This document shows, piece by piece, positions 9,247 to 17,697 of a stretch of 64,000 bases of DNA. A program made the position numbers and the translations under genes. Under the pieces are notes generated by a model. The model was not told the DNA's origin. It ran no database searches and worked only from the letters and a program-made list of their open reading frames with translations. Source of the stretch: an uncultured Flavobacterium sp. (lineage in GTDB: Bacteria > Bacteroidota > Bacteroidia > Flavobacteriales > Flavobacteriaceae); the NCBI RefSeq assembly GCF_946478785.1, contig NZ_CAMLDD010000003.1, positions 186,001-250,000 on the forward strand, read 5' to 3'. Each line of letters starts with the position of its first letter. Position 1 is the stretch's first letter.

Positions 9247-10266
9247 ATGGAAATAAATTTAATTAGCGATACTATTACCAAACCTTCATATGAAATGTTG
9301 CAGTATATGTTCAACGCTCATGTTGGCGATGATGTATACAGACAGGATCCGACGGTTATCGAGTTAGAAACCAGGGTTGCTGAGTTTTTTGGTATGGAAG
9401 CTGGACTTTTTTTTCCGTCAGGAACTATGGCGAATCAAACTGCAATTAAATTGCATACACAGCCGGGAGAACAATTAATTGCCGATAAATATGCACATGT
9501 TTATCATTATGAAGGTGGTGGGGTTTCTTTTAACAGCGGGGTTTCATGCTGTTTATTAGACGGTGACAGAGGAATGATTAATGCCAAACAGGTTGCTGCA
9601 GCCATCAATGATCCGGAGTTTTACCACAGTCCGTTAACAAGTTTGGTCTGTGTAGAAAATACAACCAATAAAGGAGGTGGTGCCTGCTATGAATTAGAAG
9701 ATTTAAGAGAAATAAAAAAAGTTTGCGATGCTAATAATTTGAAATTCCATTTGGATGGAGCCAGAATTTGGAATGCATTAGTTGCAAAAAGACAGAATCC
9801 GAAAGAATTTGGATCAATTTTCGACACTATTTCGGTTTGTTTGTCAAAAGGTTTGGGTGCGCCAATTGGATCTGTATTATTAGGATCCAAAGCAGATATT
9901 CACAGAGCGTTAAGAATCAGGAAGATACTAGGTGGCGGAATGCGTCAGGTTGGTTATTTGGCAGCAGCCGGATTGTATGCTTTGGCACATAATATTGAAA
10001 GATTGGCTGAGGATCACCGCAGAGCTAAGGAGATTGCAGCAGTTTTAAGCACAAAACCATGGATTTCAGCCATTGAGCCGGTGGAAACTAATATTTTGAT
10101 TTTTTCATTAGCAGAAGGTTACAGCGATCAGCTTTTGATAGAAAAATTAAAACAGAAAAATATTTTAATCAGCTCGCTTGGACACAACAAACTCCGAATC
10201 GTAACACATTTAGATTATAAAGAAGTAATGCATACGTATGTGATTGACACGCTTCAAAAGTTTTAA
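9247..10266 (+). CDS. ltaE: Low-specificity L-threonine aldolase
   Basis: PLP enzyme that splits threonine or allo-threonine into glycine and acetaldehyde, in the cytoplasm. At 339 residues it is the normal length for fold-type I aldolases. FFPSGTMANQ (about 55-64) binds the cofactor phosphate, FHLDGARIWNA holds D170 and R173, and K201 in LSKGLGAPIGS is the Schiff-base lysine. The start follows a good promoter box. Convergent with ybaB across an inverted-repeat terminator. Confidence 0.92.
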   Translation: MEINLISDTITKPSYEMLQYMFNAHVGDDVYRQDPTVIELETRVAEFFGMEAGLFFPSGTMANQTAIKLHTQPGEQLIADKYAHVYHYEGGGVSFNSGVSCCLLDGDRGMINAKQVAAAINDPEFYHSPLTSLVCVENTTNKGGGACYELEDLREIKKVCDANNLKFHLDGARIWNALVAKRQNPKEFGSIFDTISVCLSKGLGAPIGSVLLGSKADIHRALRIRKILGGGMRQVGYLAAAGLYALAHNIERLAEDHRRAKEIAAVLSTKPWISAIEPVETNILIFSLAEGYSDQLLIEKLKQKNILISSLGHNKLRIVTHLDYKEVMHTYVIDTLQKF

Positions 10267-10290
10267 AAGAGGTTCAAAGTAACAGAGATC

Positions 10291-10337
10291 CAAAGGCACA
10301 AAGATTTATTCGCAATGAAAGAAACTTTGTGCCTTTG
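10291..10337. terminator. Bidirectional terminator between ltaE and ybaB
   Basis: Perfect 13-bp inverted repeat CAAAGGCACAAAG / CTTTGTGCCTTTG with a 21-base loop, followed on the plus strand by CCCTTTTTTT. The CAAAG-rich sequence resembles short repeats seen elsewhere (16660-16700). Confidence 0.7.
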
Positions 10338-10360
10338 CCCCTTTTTTTAAACCTTTGTAC

Positions 10361-10681
10361 CTACTTAAATAAATTATCCATTCCCGGAATCATTGGCATA
10401 TCCATCTTCGCTACAGCATCCAGTTCTCTTTCATTTACGCTTGTTGCTTTTTCGATAGCTTTATTTAGAGTTACGATTAAGTAATCTTCCAATTGTTCTT
10501 TATCTTCAAACAAAGAGTCATCGATAGAGATTGATTTTACTTTTCTATTAGCTGTTAATGTTACTTTTAATAATCCATCAGCACTTTGCTCATCAATTAA
10601 AACATTGTCAAGGCGCTTTTTTGTATCTTCAATTTTTTGTTGGGTTTCTTTAAGTTTACCCATCATTCCCATTAAATCCAT
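10361..10681 (-). CDS. YbaB/EbfC nucleoid-associated protein
   Basis: Small DNA-binding dimer that coats DNA. At 106 residues it matches the family. The N-terminal Met/Lys/Glu-rich helix (about 1-27) is followed by the beta sheet [15 protein letters not shown] (about 41-55) and a C-terminal helix [17 protein letters not shown] promoter box lies 26 bases upstream. In many bacteria ybaB sits beside recR or dnaX, but neither is seen here. Confidence 0.9.
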   Translation of the reverse strand: MDLMGMMGKLKETQQKIEDTKKRLDNVLIDEQSADGLLKVTLTANRKVKSISIDDSLFEDKEQLEDYLIVTLNKAIEKATSVNERELDAVAKMDMPMIPGMDNLFK

Positions 10682-10706
10682 TTTGTTGATTTTAAATTAT
10701 TTCATA

Positions 10707-10714
10707 CAAAATTA
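10707..10714 (-). promoter_or_regulatory. Candidate -7 promoter element for ybaB
   Basis: Minus-strand TAATTTTG, with a TTG about 23 bases further upstream. It lies in the divergent region shared with the S9 peptidase gene. Confidence 0.5.
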
Positions 10715-10746
10715 GTATATTGCTGTATTATATAATACAATATTTT

Positions 10747-12882
10747 ATGAAAAAATTAATTCTGTTCTATTGTGTTTATAGTATTTTTGTCTCGTTTCAT
10801 ATAAAAATTAATGCTCAATCAATGCAAAACGACATATCGGCTCCAAAGGCCAAAATAATTCCAAAAACATTAAAAAAACATAAAGAAACCCGAATCGATA
10901 ATTATTTTTGGCTGAATGACAGGGAAAACCCGGAAGTAATTGATTATTTAAACCAGGAAAATGCATACTACGAGAGTATGACTTCGCATACAAAAGGTCT
11001 TCAGGATGCCTTATATGAAGAAATGAAAGGCAGAATTAAAGAAGATGATTCCTCTGTTCCTTATTTTTATAATGGGTATTACTACATTACCCGCTTTGAA
11101 ACAGGGCAGGATTATCCTATTTTTTCCAGAAAGAAAGGAAGCCTTTCTGCAGAAGAAGAAGTTATGTTTAATTGCAATGAATTAGCAAAAGGAAATACTT
11201 ATTTTAAGTTAGGAGGTTTAAGTGTTAGTCCTGATAACAAATTTGCAAGTTTTGCTGTTGATGTTGTGGGCAGAAGGATTTACACAATTCAGGTTAAAAA
11301 TTTAGAAACCGGAGAAATCCTGGCAGATAAAATAGAAAATGCAACCGGAGAATCAGTCTGGGCAAATGATAACAACACCATTTTTTATGTCAGACAAGAC
11401 GAAGTTACTTTACGATCAGATAAGGTATTCAGACATAAATTAAATACAGATTCAGCAACTGATGTTTTAGTCTTTAATGAAACTGATGAAACCTTTAATG
11501 TTTCGTTAAGCAAAGAAAAATCCAGAAAATATATTGTTATTGGTTCAGGAAGTACTTTAACGACTGAATACAGAATTTTGAATTCTGATAATCCTGACGG
11601 GGAATTCGAAGTCTTTCAGACTCGTGTTCGTGGTTTAGAATACAGTATTTCACATTATGAAGACTCATTTTATATTTTGACCAATAAAGATAAGGCAACC
11701 AACTTTAAGCTGATGAAAACGCCTGAAAACAGAACAGAAAAAAGGTTCTGGAAAGATCTTATTCCACATCGGGAAGATGTTTTATTGGAAGATATTGAAA
11801 TTTTCAAAAATTACTTAGTAGTTGAAGAGCGCTCCAATGGTTTGAATCATATTCGAATCATGCCATGGAATGATGAACCGGATTATTATTTACCTTTTGG
11901 AAGTGAAACTTATAATGCTTACACTACAACAAACATAGATTTCGATACAGATATTTTGCGTTATAGTTATCAGTCACTTGCAACGCCATCGTCAGTAATT
12001 GATTTTAACATGAAAACTAAAACCAAGGAAATCTTAAAAGAACAAGAGGTTTTAGGAGGGAAATTTGATAAAAATAATTACATAGAAGAAAGAGTTTGGG
12101 TAACAGCCAGAGATGGTGTCAAAATTCCTGTTTCAATGATTTACCGAAAAGGATTAAAGAAAGATGGCAAGAATCCGTTATTACTTTATGCATACGGTTC
12201 TTACGGAATTACAATGGATACCTATTTTTCATCAACCAGGCTTTCTTTGTTAGATCGGGGATTTATCTACGCTATTGCCCATATTAGGGGAGGAGAAGAC
12301 TTGGGAAGACAATGGTATGAAGAAGGGAAACTGTTAAAAAAGAAAAATACCTTTACAGATTTCATTGATTGCTCTAAATTTGTCATTAAAGAGAAATATA
12401 CTTCTTCGAAACATTTATATGCAGAGGGAGGGTCTGCCGGAGGACTTTTGATGGGCGTTATCGTAAATGAAGCTCCTGAATTGTACAACGGAGTTATAGC
12501 CCAGGTACCTTTTGTAGACGTTATTACAACAATGCTGGATGATAGTATTCCGCTAACAACCGGGGAATACGACGAATGGGGAAACCCTAATAATAAAAAA
12601 TATTATGAATATATGTTGTCGTACTCACCATATGATAATATAAAAGAGCAAGAATATCCTAATATGTATGTTTCAACCGGATTGCATGATTCGCAGGTAC
12701 AATATTGGGAACCGGCTAAATGGGTGGCTAAGCTTAGAAATTTAAAAACAAATGATACTGTATTGTTTTTAAATACTAATATGGATGCTGGTCATGGCGG
12801 GGCTTCAGGGCGCTTTCAGGCTTTAAAAGACCTAGCAAAGGAGTTTAGTTTTTTATTAGATTTAGAGAAAATTAAAAGCTAA
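10747..12882 (+). CDS. S9-family oligopeptidase (oligopeptidase B / prolyl oligopeptidase), exported
   Basis: Serine peptidase that cuts short peptides. The start chosen is the ATG at 10747 because it gives a clean signal peptide (MKKLILFYCVYSIFVSF... to about residue 24). The upstream ATG at 10720 adds nine residues before the basic start. An N-terminal seven-blade propeller (about 75-440) precedes the alpha/beta-hydrolase domain. The nucleophile is S563 in GGSAGG, with D648 in HDSQV and H683 in AGHGG. The 711-residue length fits. GEYDEWGNP favours an oligopeptidase-B-like enzyme; substrate preference is inferred. Likely periplasmic. Confidence 0.9.
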   Translation: MKKLILFYCVYSIFVSFHIKINAQSMQNDISAPKAKIIPKTLKKHKETRIDNYFWLNDRENPEVIDYLNQENAYYESMTSHTKGLQDALYEEMKGRIKEDDSSVPYFYNGYYYITRFETGQDYPIFSRKKGSLSAEEEVMFNCNELAKGNTYFKLGGLSVSPDNKFASFAVDVVGRRIYTIQVKNLETGEILADKIENATGESVWANDNNTIFYVRQDEVTLRSDKVFRHKLNTDSATDVLVFNETDETFNVSLSKEKSRKYIVIGSGSTLTTEYRILNSDNPDGEFEVFQTRVRGLEYSISHYEDSFYILTNKDKATNFKLMKTPENRTEKRFWKDLIPHREDVLLEDIEIFKNYLVVEERSNGLNHIRIMPWNDEPDYYLPFGSETYNAYTTTNIDFDTDILRYSYQSLATPSSVIDFNMKTKTKEILKEQEVLGGKFDKNNYIEERVWVTARDGVKIPVSMIYRKGLKKDGKNPLLLYAYGSYGITMDTYFSSTRLSLLDRGFIYAIAHIRGGEDLGRQWYEEGKLLKKKNTFTDFIDCSKFVIKEKYTSSKHLYAEGGSAGGLLMGVIVNEAPELYNGVIAQVPFVDVITTMLDDSIPLTTGEYDEWGNPNNKKYYEYMLSYSPYDNIKEQEYPNMYVSTGLHDSQVQYWEPAKWVAKLRNLKTNDTVLFLNTNMDAGHGGASGRFQALKDLAKEFSFLLDLEKIKS

Positions 12883-12897
12883 TTAGAAATTTTTTGT

Positions 12898-12905
12898 TAA
12901 ATTTG
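12898..12905 (+). promoter_or_regulatory. Candidate -7 promoter element for the cysteine-synthase-like gene
   Basis: TAAATTTG, a perfect TAnnTTTG, 46 bases before the ATG at 12952. Confidence 0.5.
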
Positions 12906-12951
12906 CAACCTATCGGGGTTATTTTAAGATACCTTGATTAACTATTTTTTT

Positions 12952-13992
12952 ATGAAAGAAGAAATAAATGCTTATAATAATGTTTTAGAGTTAATAGGTA
13001 ACACCCCGCTTATTAAGCTAAATAAAGTCACCGAAGGGTTAGAAGGAAATTTCTACGCAAAGGTAGAAGCTTTTAATCCGGGACATTCGTCAAAAGATAG
13101 GATAGCATTATACATCATTGAAGAAGCGGAGAAAAAAGGAATTTTATCTCCAGGTGATACCATAATCGAAACAACATCAGGAAATACAGGTTTTAGTTTA
13201 GCTATGGTAAGCATTATAAAAGGCTATAACTGTATATTGGCAGTAAGTTCAAAATCATCCAAAGATAAGATTGACATGCTGAGAAGTTTAGGGGCAAAAG
13301 TTTATGTTTGTCCGGCTCACGTTTCAGCAGATGATGAAAGATCTTATTACAATGTTGCAAAACGTTTGCATGAAGAAACTAAAGGTTCTGTTTATATTAA
13401 TCAATATTTTAACCAATTAAATATTGATGCACACTACAACACTACAGGTCCTGAAATCTGGCAACAGACAAAAGGACAAATAACACACCTTGTTGCTTGC
13501 AGCGGAACTGGAGGAACTATTTCCGGAACTGCAAAATACTTAAAAGAACAAAATCCAAATATTAGAATACTTGGCGTTGATGCTTTTGGGTCGGTATTGA
13601 AAAAATATCACGAGACAAGAGATTTCGATAATAAGGAAATATACCCATACCGAATTGAAGGTTTAGGAAAAAATTTAATTCCGGCAGCAACTGATTTCGA
13701 TATCATCGATAAATTCATAAAGGTCACAGATGAAGAAAGCGCTCATACAGCAAGGGAAATTACTCGTAAAGAGGGTTTGTTTGTTGGGTATACTTCGGGT
13801 GCGGTAATGCAGGCAATTAAACAATACGCAGAAGAAGGAGAGTTTACCAAAGACAGTAATATTATTGCTATCTTTCCAGATCATGGTTCTCGTTATATGA
13901 GCAAAGTATTTAGTGATGACTGGATGAATGAACAAGGATTCTTCGATAGTGTAAACGAAGAAGAAGTTCAAAAAATTGAATTTGTAAAGTAA
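12952..13992 (+). CDS. Cysteine synthase / cystathionine beta-synthase-like PLP enzyme
   Basis: Fold-type II PLP enzyme making or rearranging sulphur amino acids by beta-replacement on O-acetylserine or serine. The start is the ATG at 12952; a TTG at 12934 would only add six residues. There are 346 residues with no CBS domains. [13 protein letters not shown] opens the fold, K48 in SSKDR is the Schiff-base lysine, TTSGNTG (about 74-80) binds the substrate carboxylate, and GTGGTISG binds phosphate. Its N-terminus resembles cystathionine beta-synthases as much as CysK/CysM, so the exact reaction is open. Confidence 0.85.
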   Translation: MKEEINAYNNVLELIGNTPLIKLNKVTEGLEGNFYAKVEAFNPGHSSKDRIALYIIEEAEKKGILSPGDTIIETTSGNTGFSLAMVSIIKGYNCILAVSSKSSKDKIDMLRSLGAKVYVCPAHVSADDERSYYNVAKRLHEETKGSVYINQYFNQLNIDAHYNTTGPEIWQQTKGQITHLVACSGTGGTISGTAKYLKEQNPNIRILGVDAFGSVLKKYHETRDFDNKEIYPYRIEGLGKNLIPAATDFDIIDKFIKVTDEESAHTAREITRKEGLFVGYTSGAVMQAIKQYAEEGEFTKDSNIIAIFPDHGSRYMSKVFSDDWMNEQGFFDSVNEEEVQKIEFVK

Positions 13993-14020
13993 TCAAAATT
14001 TAAGATTTAATTTTAGACAT

Positions 14021-14054
14021 AAAAAAACTCCAGATGAAAATCTGGAGTTTTTTT
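14021..14054. terminator. Bidirectional terminator
   Basis: AAAAAACTCCAGA and TCTGGAGTTTTTT flank a six-base loop, with A-run and T-run on either side. Shared by the convergent cysteine-synthase-like gene (+) and the TlpA-type gene (-). Confidence 0.88.
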
Positions 14055-14062
14055 ATGGTATA

Positions 14063-15229
14063 TTATTTTGCTAAAAGCTCTAGAATTTTTGCTCTTAATT
14101 CAGGGCCTCTTAAATCCTGTGCAACAACTTTACCTGATGCGTCAAGTATAAAGGTTGCAGGAATAGATTCTACTCCGTATTGCTTTGCAATTGGCTCATC
14201 CCAGAATTTTAAGTTAGAAACCTGTGTCCAGCTTAAATTGTCTTTTGCTATGGCTTCTTTCCAGGCTGATGCTTCTTTATCAAGTGAAACACCAATAATA
14301 TTTAATCCTTTTGGATGCAGTTCTTTATAAATTGCTACAACATTAGGGTTTTCCTTTCTGCATGGTCCACACCATGAAGCCCAGAAATCTACAATTGTAA
14401 CTTTTCCTAAGCTTTCCTTAAGTGATATTGTTTTGCCATCAGGATTAGGAGCTGAGAAATCTGATCTTCATTTAGCGCTGCCAACAGGAGGAGCTGATGC
14501 ACCAACTGTAGGCAATTTCATTTGACCGATTTTTTCTTTAGTAGCTTTTCCTGGTTTTGTGTTTTTCAAAGACTCGTCTAAAGAGTTGTATAAAGCTTCT
14601 GTTTTTTTGACATCAGCAGTTGGGTCATTAGCCATACTTTGAATAATTAAAGCTGAAATAAAAGATTTTGGATGTGATTCAGCATAAGCTGTATATTTCT
14701 TTTTTGATTCTGCCTGAACATCAGTTTGAATAGCCATGTATTGTTTCATCAAGCCATTGATAACAGCTGTATCCTGAGCTTGTTGGGCTTGTTGCATTTT
14801 TTGGGTATTGTTTTTTTGAAAATCAATTAAGCTTTTTTGAACTTTAGTAAGATCTTCGTTGAATTTTACAAACTCGTCATTACTGTAAGTTCCGGAAATT
14901 TTTGATTTATGAATACTGTCTTTATCAACCTCAATTTTAATTTCACCAGTTTCTAAGATAAACATAACAGGGCCTTGTAAATCCTGAATAACTAAACTAT
15001 GAAAAGCAGGTTCAGTAACTTTTCCTTTTATTTCAAATTTTCCATTTTCAACTTTTACAGTGTCAAGTGGTAAAACTGCCATTGTTGTTGGGTCCTGACC
15101 TTGCAGGATTATAGTTTTTCCGTTCTCAATTCCTTTTGCAGTTCCGGTAATAAGGAATTCTCCGTCTTTAACTTTACTGCAAGAAATTATCGCTGCAGAA
15201 GCGGTAAGTAAAAAAAATATTTTTTTCAT
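14063..15229 (-). pseudogene. DUF4369-TlpA thioredoxin lipoprotein, interrupted by an in-frame TGA
   Basis: The reading frame is continuous from the ATG at 15229 to the TAA at 14063 except for TGA at 14470-14468 (codon 254). Part one is a lipoprotein (lipobox around C17, IISCSK) with a DUF4369 domain (about 23-120) and a helical linker. Part two is a TlpA/AhpC-TSA thioredoxin domain with WCGPC (C287, C290) and the cis-Pro segment ESIPATF. The stop falls exactly between the domains, where the family's usual APDF start is split. The second part has no ATG, so it cannot easily be made separately. The promoter and terminator are intact. This may be a recent nonsense mutation, a sequencing error or recoding. 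Confidence 0.8.
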
Positions 15230-15263
15230 TATAAAAAATTAATTAGTTAATTGATTTGTGCAA

Positions 15264-15295
15264 CAAAAGTATTTAAAAATATAAAACATCAACAA
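15264..15295 (-). promoter_or_regulatory. Promoter of the DUF4369-TlpA gene
   Basis: Minus-strand TACTTTTG (15271-15264) with TTG 18 or 21 bases upstream, a good match to the Bacteroidota promoter. It lies 34 bases before the ATG. Confidence 0.6.
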
Positions 15296-15440
15296 TTTTA
15301 CTACCTAAAATTTTGTTATAGTTTTTTTTATTTCAATAGTCTTATATTTAGTGTTTTAGCTGTTTTTTGTCAGCTAAAAAATAGCCGATAATTTTATTAT
15401 TCAGAATTAAAGCAATGATTTTAATGTTTTTTAGCATAAA

Positions 15441-15468
15441 AAAAGCATTCTGGTGTCAGAATGCTTTT
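15441..15468 (-). terminator. Terminator after the J-KTSC gene
   Basis: Perfect 12-bp stem AAAAGCATTCTG / CAGAATGCTTTT with a four-base loop GTGT. Confidence 0.85.
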
Positions 15469-15490
15469 AAAAATATTATGGTAGAAATCT

Positions 15491-15931
15491 CTATTCCTGA
15501 TTTGTTTTCTTTCTCCACGTAAAAGAGTTCAAAATGTGTCTTTTAGCGAATCTTCCTGGTGAATCAGCATTTACCATTTTCACATAAGTAGCTTTAGGAA
15601 CACTAATGTATTCGTACACACTTCCGTTAGAAAAATCGATAATCAAACGACCATCAACAAACTTATAATCAGTAATTGAACAAGTCGAAATCGTTTCTGT
15701 ATATTCAGGTAAATTAGCTTTAATCGTCTCAGGATTAATACTTACTAAAAAGTGGTATGCCTCAATGATAGCTTTACTTTTTTCTTCTGCAGCTTTTAAA
15801 CCTGCTTCATCTCCCTGAAATTTATCAGGATGAGCTTCTTTCATCGCATTACGATAAATGGTTTTTAAATCTTTTAATTCTGCAGTTTTGTCTACGTTTA
15901 GTAACTTTCTGTATTCAACTATTTTTTTCAT
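15491..15931 (-). CDS. J-domain protein with C-terminal KTSC domain
   Basis: 146 residues. The N-terminal half is a J-domain, with helix II and the HPD tripeptide at H34-P35-D36 that stimulates Hsp70 ATPase. The C-terminal part (about 82-138: YKFVDGRLIIDFSNGSVYEYISVP...) matches the KTSC domain, which is found fused to lysyl-tRNA synthetase or alone and has a proposed nucleic-acid role. I infer a DnaK co-chaperone that may deliver nucleic-acid-linked clients. No dnaK or grpE is near. The terminator directly follows. Confidence 0.82.
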   Translation of the reverse strand: MKKIVEYRKLLNVDKTAELKDLKTIYRNAMKEAHPDKFQGDEAGLKAAEEKSKAIIEAYHFLVSINPETIKANLPEYTETISTCSITDYKFVDGRLIIDFSNGSVYEYISVPKATYVKMVNADSPGRFAKRHILNSFTWRKKTNQE

Positions 15932-16337
15932 AAATAAAGGTAACTACTTGTCTATTAGTTTGAAATTGATGTTAATTGTTCAAAAAGACAAATTTTTTGC
16001 AAAGGTACACTTTTTTTTAACTTTTTACTTTTGATAGAAAAAATATTCAGAAAAGTTATTTGTTAAATGTTAGAAGTTAAACGTAGAATGTAAATATGAT
16101 TATGATGTCGATTTACTCAAGCAGATTTATTTAAAACGCGAGTACGCAAATAATTTGACTTAAAGCTTTAAAATGCAAAATTCGCAAAGCTGTTTGTTGA
16201 AACAGCTTTGCGAATTTTTGGTAATCTAAATTATTAAATATTTTGAAGGCGGTTAAATTTGTCCCTTTTTCAACTTGGAACCTGACACGAGGCTTTAGCC
16301 GAACTGGCGAAGCAAACAAGGAAAACCTGAAACAAAA
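15932..16337. other. Gene-free stretch with one strong hairpin
   Basis: About 400 bases without a convincing ORF; a 62-codon minus-strand frame (16319-16131) crosses the hairpin and looks spurious. It holds a 19-bp perfect hairpin (16177-16218) and short AACCTGA-type repeats near 16275-16332. The left end has T/A runs before the J-KTSC gene. Confidence 0.45.
16177..16218. terminator. Strong bidirectional hairpin
   Basis: A 19-bp perfect stem (left 16177-16195 starting AAAATTCGCAAAG, right 16200-16218 ending CTTTGCGAATTTT) with a four-base loop GTTG. It can terminate either strand. It lies 120 bases past the 83-residue gene on the minus strand. Confidence 0.75.
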
Positions 16338-16589
16338 TTATTTGTTCTCCGGTTTATGATTTGCCTTATCGAAGTTTTTAGATTTCTTCGGATATTTATT
16401 ATAGCTGATATCACTTGGGTTTTCGATAACCGATTTAATCGTAATCCAATCTCCGATAGTAAAGTTAGAATGCGCCATTTTGTAATCTAAAAGATACTCA
16501 CCACAAAAATAATTGTTGTTTTCATCTTTTTCGATGATACCGGTATAAACTCCTTTTTGAGGCATTTTTTCTTGCGAATCCTTAGACAT
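16338..16589 (-). CDS. Small conserved-looking protein of unknown function
   Basis: 83 residues, ATG at 16589. The core (about 12-60) reads as a small beta-rich domain: GVYTGIIEKDENN, then YFCGEYLLDYKMAHSNF, then GDWITIKSVIENP. A very Lys/Asn-rich tail follows (about 61-83). There is no signal peptide or membrane helix. I do not recognise a named family. A promoter box lies 26 bases upstream, which supports a real gene. Confidence 0.65.
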   Translation of the reverse strand: MSKDSQEKMPQKGVYTGIIEKDENNNYFCGEYLLDYKMAHSNFTIGDWITIKSVIENPSDISYNKYPKKSKNFDKANHKPENK

Positions 16590-16614
16590 AGTATTTTATT
16601 TTAAATTGAAGATG

Positions 16615-16622
16615 CAAAGTTA
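16615..16622 (-). promoter_or_regulatory. Candidate -7 promoter element for the 83-residue gene
   Basis: Minus-strand TAACTTTG matches TAnnTTTG, 26 bases before the ATG. Confidence 0.45.
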
Positions 16623-16738
16623 ATCAATATTCTTTTCAAATTTGCGGGTTAATTTTTCCGCAAAGAATCGCAAAGATTTTCACAAAGGTTCGCAAAAGCT
16701 TTTTTAATCTTTAAATGTGTATATCTGTGATTTTTATT

Positions 16739-16827
16739 ACAACGCAACCACAAACTTATCATTTCGACGAAGAAGCAATCACTGAGGACGAGCAACGAGT
16801 GTGACTTCTCCTTCGTCGAAGTGACAA
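16739..16827. repeat. Dispersed palindromic repeat, type 1 (copy 1)
   Basis: Starts ACAACGCAACCACAA, then terminal arms TCATTTCGACGAAG (16759-16772) and CTTCGTCGAAGTGA (16811-16824) around a variable centre. A related copy is at 53793-53905. Confidence 0.7.
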
Positions 16828-16868
16828 AAATGAGAATAAAACATAGCAACTAAGTTCGTTAATCTCAG

Positions 16869-16876
16869 TATATTTG
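16869..16876 (+). promoter_or_regulatory. -7 promoter element abutting a start codon
   Basis: TATATTTG ends four bases before the ATG at 16881, so transcription should begin at or next to the start codon (leaderless mRNA). No clear -33 TTG. Confidence 0.5.
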
Positions 16877-16880
16877 CACA

Positions 16881-17423
16881 ATGCAAAAAAACTTTAAGCC
16901 ACATCCAAATTCCTTCAAGAATACATTCTGTGTATTTAATGAAGTATTGCCGGAAGCTGTTAAAGGATTGAAAATTCAGTTTGAAAGCAAAGCAGGGAGT
17001 ACCTATTATTATACCGAAGCCGGAATGTACCGTGTTTCGAATCACTGGGGAAGACTGGCCAACAGCAAATGGAGATTGGTTGCGATGGAACCAGAAACTC
17101 CATCTAAAACAAAAATAGGTTTTGCGGCATGGAGTGAATTTTATCTGGATAATGCTGAAGAAAAATTATATTATATCGAAGCAGATTATGATAAAAATAC
17201 GGTAATTTATCAGCATAAAAATAATCCGGAGTATGATAAAAAAGCAATTCTGAGAACGAGTTTTGAAACTACAAAACGTATCAAACAAATCAGGAATCTG
17301 CAACAACTGACATCATGGGCAAAATATTTTGATTATGATGATATAGCCGAGTTAAGAAAACAAATCATTGATGAATTGATTTATACAGAGAAGGCTTTAG
17401 AAGAAATTAAAAGAGAAATATAA
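16881..17423 (+). CDS. Unknown protein, possibly from a leaderless mRNA
   Basis: 180 residues with no signal peptide or membrane helix. The first 100 residues are rich in aromatic and beta-type sequence (STYYYTEAGMYRVSNHWGRLANSKW). The C-terminus (about 130-180) is helical and charged. I do not recognise the family; conserved-looking W and Y positions suggest a small ligand- or nucleic-acid-binding fold. The ATG lies four bases past a TATATTTG box. The stop overlaps the next start (TAATG), so the two are translationally coupled. Confidence 0.75.
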   Translation: MQKNFKPHPNSFKNTFCVFNEVLPEAVKGLKIQFESKAGSTYYYTEAGMYRVSNHWGRLANSKWRLVAMEPETPSKTKIGFAAWSEFYLDNAEEKLYYIEADYDKNTVIYQHKNNPEYDKKAILRTSFETTKRIKQIRNLQQLTSWAKYFDYDDIAELRKQIIDELIYTEKALEEIKREI

Positions 17424-17566
17424 TGGGACGCAACAACGAAAGGAATATCAAAAAGCATAATGACAAATTGCACAAAGCCCAAAACAAAGTAAAACAGGCT
17501 GAAATTGCACGTAAGGAAAAGCTAAAAGAAATTATTAAGAAGTTTAACCAAAAAGGTCCGGAATAG
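17423..17566 (+). CDS. Small basic helical protein (47 residues), coupled to the upstream gene
   Basis: The ATG at 17423 shares one base with the stop of the upstream gene (TAATG), and the frame runs 47 codons to TAG. The product is Lys/Arg-rich and almost entirely helical in character (NIKKHNDKLHKAQNK, then VKQAEIARKEKLKEI), which suggests a coiled-coil or RNA-binding peptide. The coupling and composition argue that it is real despite its size. Function unknown. Confidence 0.6.
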   Translation: MGRNNERNIKKHNDKLHKAQNKVKQAEIARKEKLKEIIKKFNQKGPE

Positions 17567-17583
17567 ATAAAAGTTCTGGTTTT

Positions 17584-17667
17584 GCGTGAGCGGTAGAGGC
17601 GGTATCCTCGTAATGAAATGAAGAGATAAAGCCGAAAACGCGACCCGCTTTTTTGCGGGGCACGCCC
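17584..17667. repeat. Dispersed repeat, type 2 (copy A)
   Basis: Starts GCGTGAGCGGTAG and ends GGCACGCCC. It carries a CCCGC / GCGGG hairpin with a T6 loop just before the end. A second copy with the same head and tail but a different hairpin is at 33234-33348. It is much more GC-rich than its surroundings. Confidence 0.65.
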
Positions 17668-17697
17668 AAATTTTGATAACGAAAACACCAATATAAG

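Noticed and set aside
10720..10746. Earlier ATG for the S9 peptidase
   Set aside because: It would place nine hydrophobic residues before a normal signal peptide; the ATG at 10747 fits better.
16131..16319. 62-codon minus-strand ORF
   Set aside because: It runs through a perfect 19-bp terminator hairpin and has no domain or promoter.
16649..17045. Two minus-strand ORFs across the type 1 repeat
   Set aside because: They overlap the repeat and the start of the plus-strand 180-residue gene, which has a promoter and coupled neighbour.
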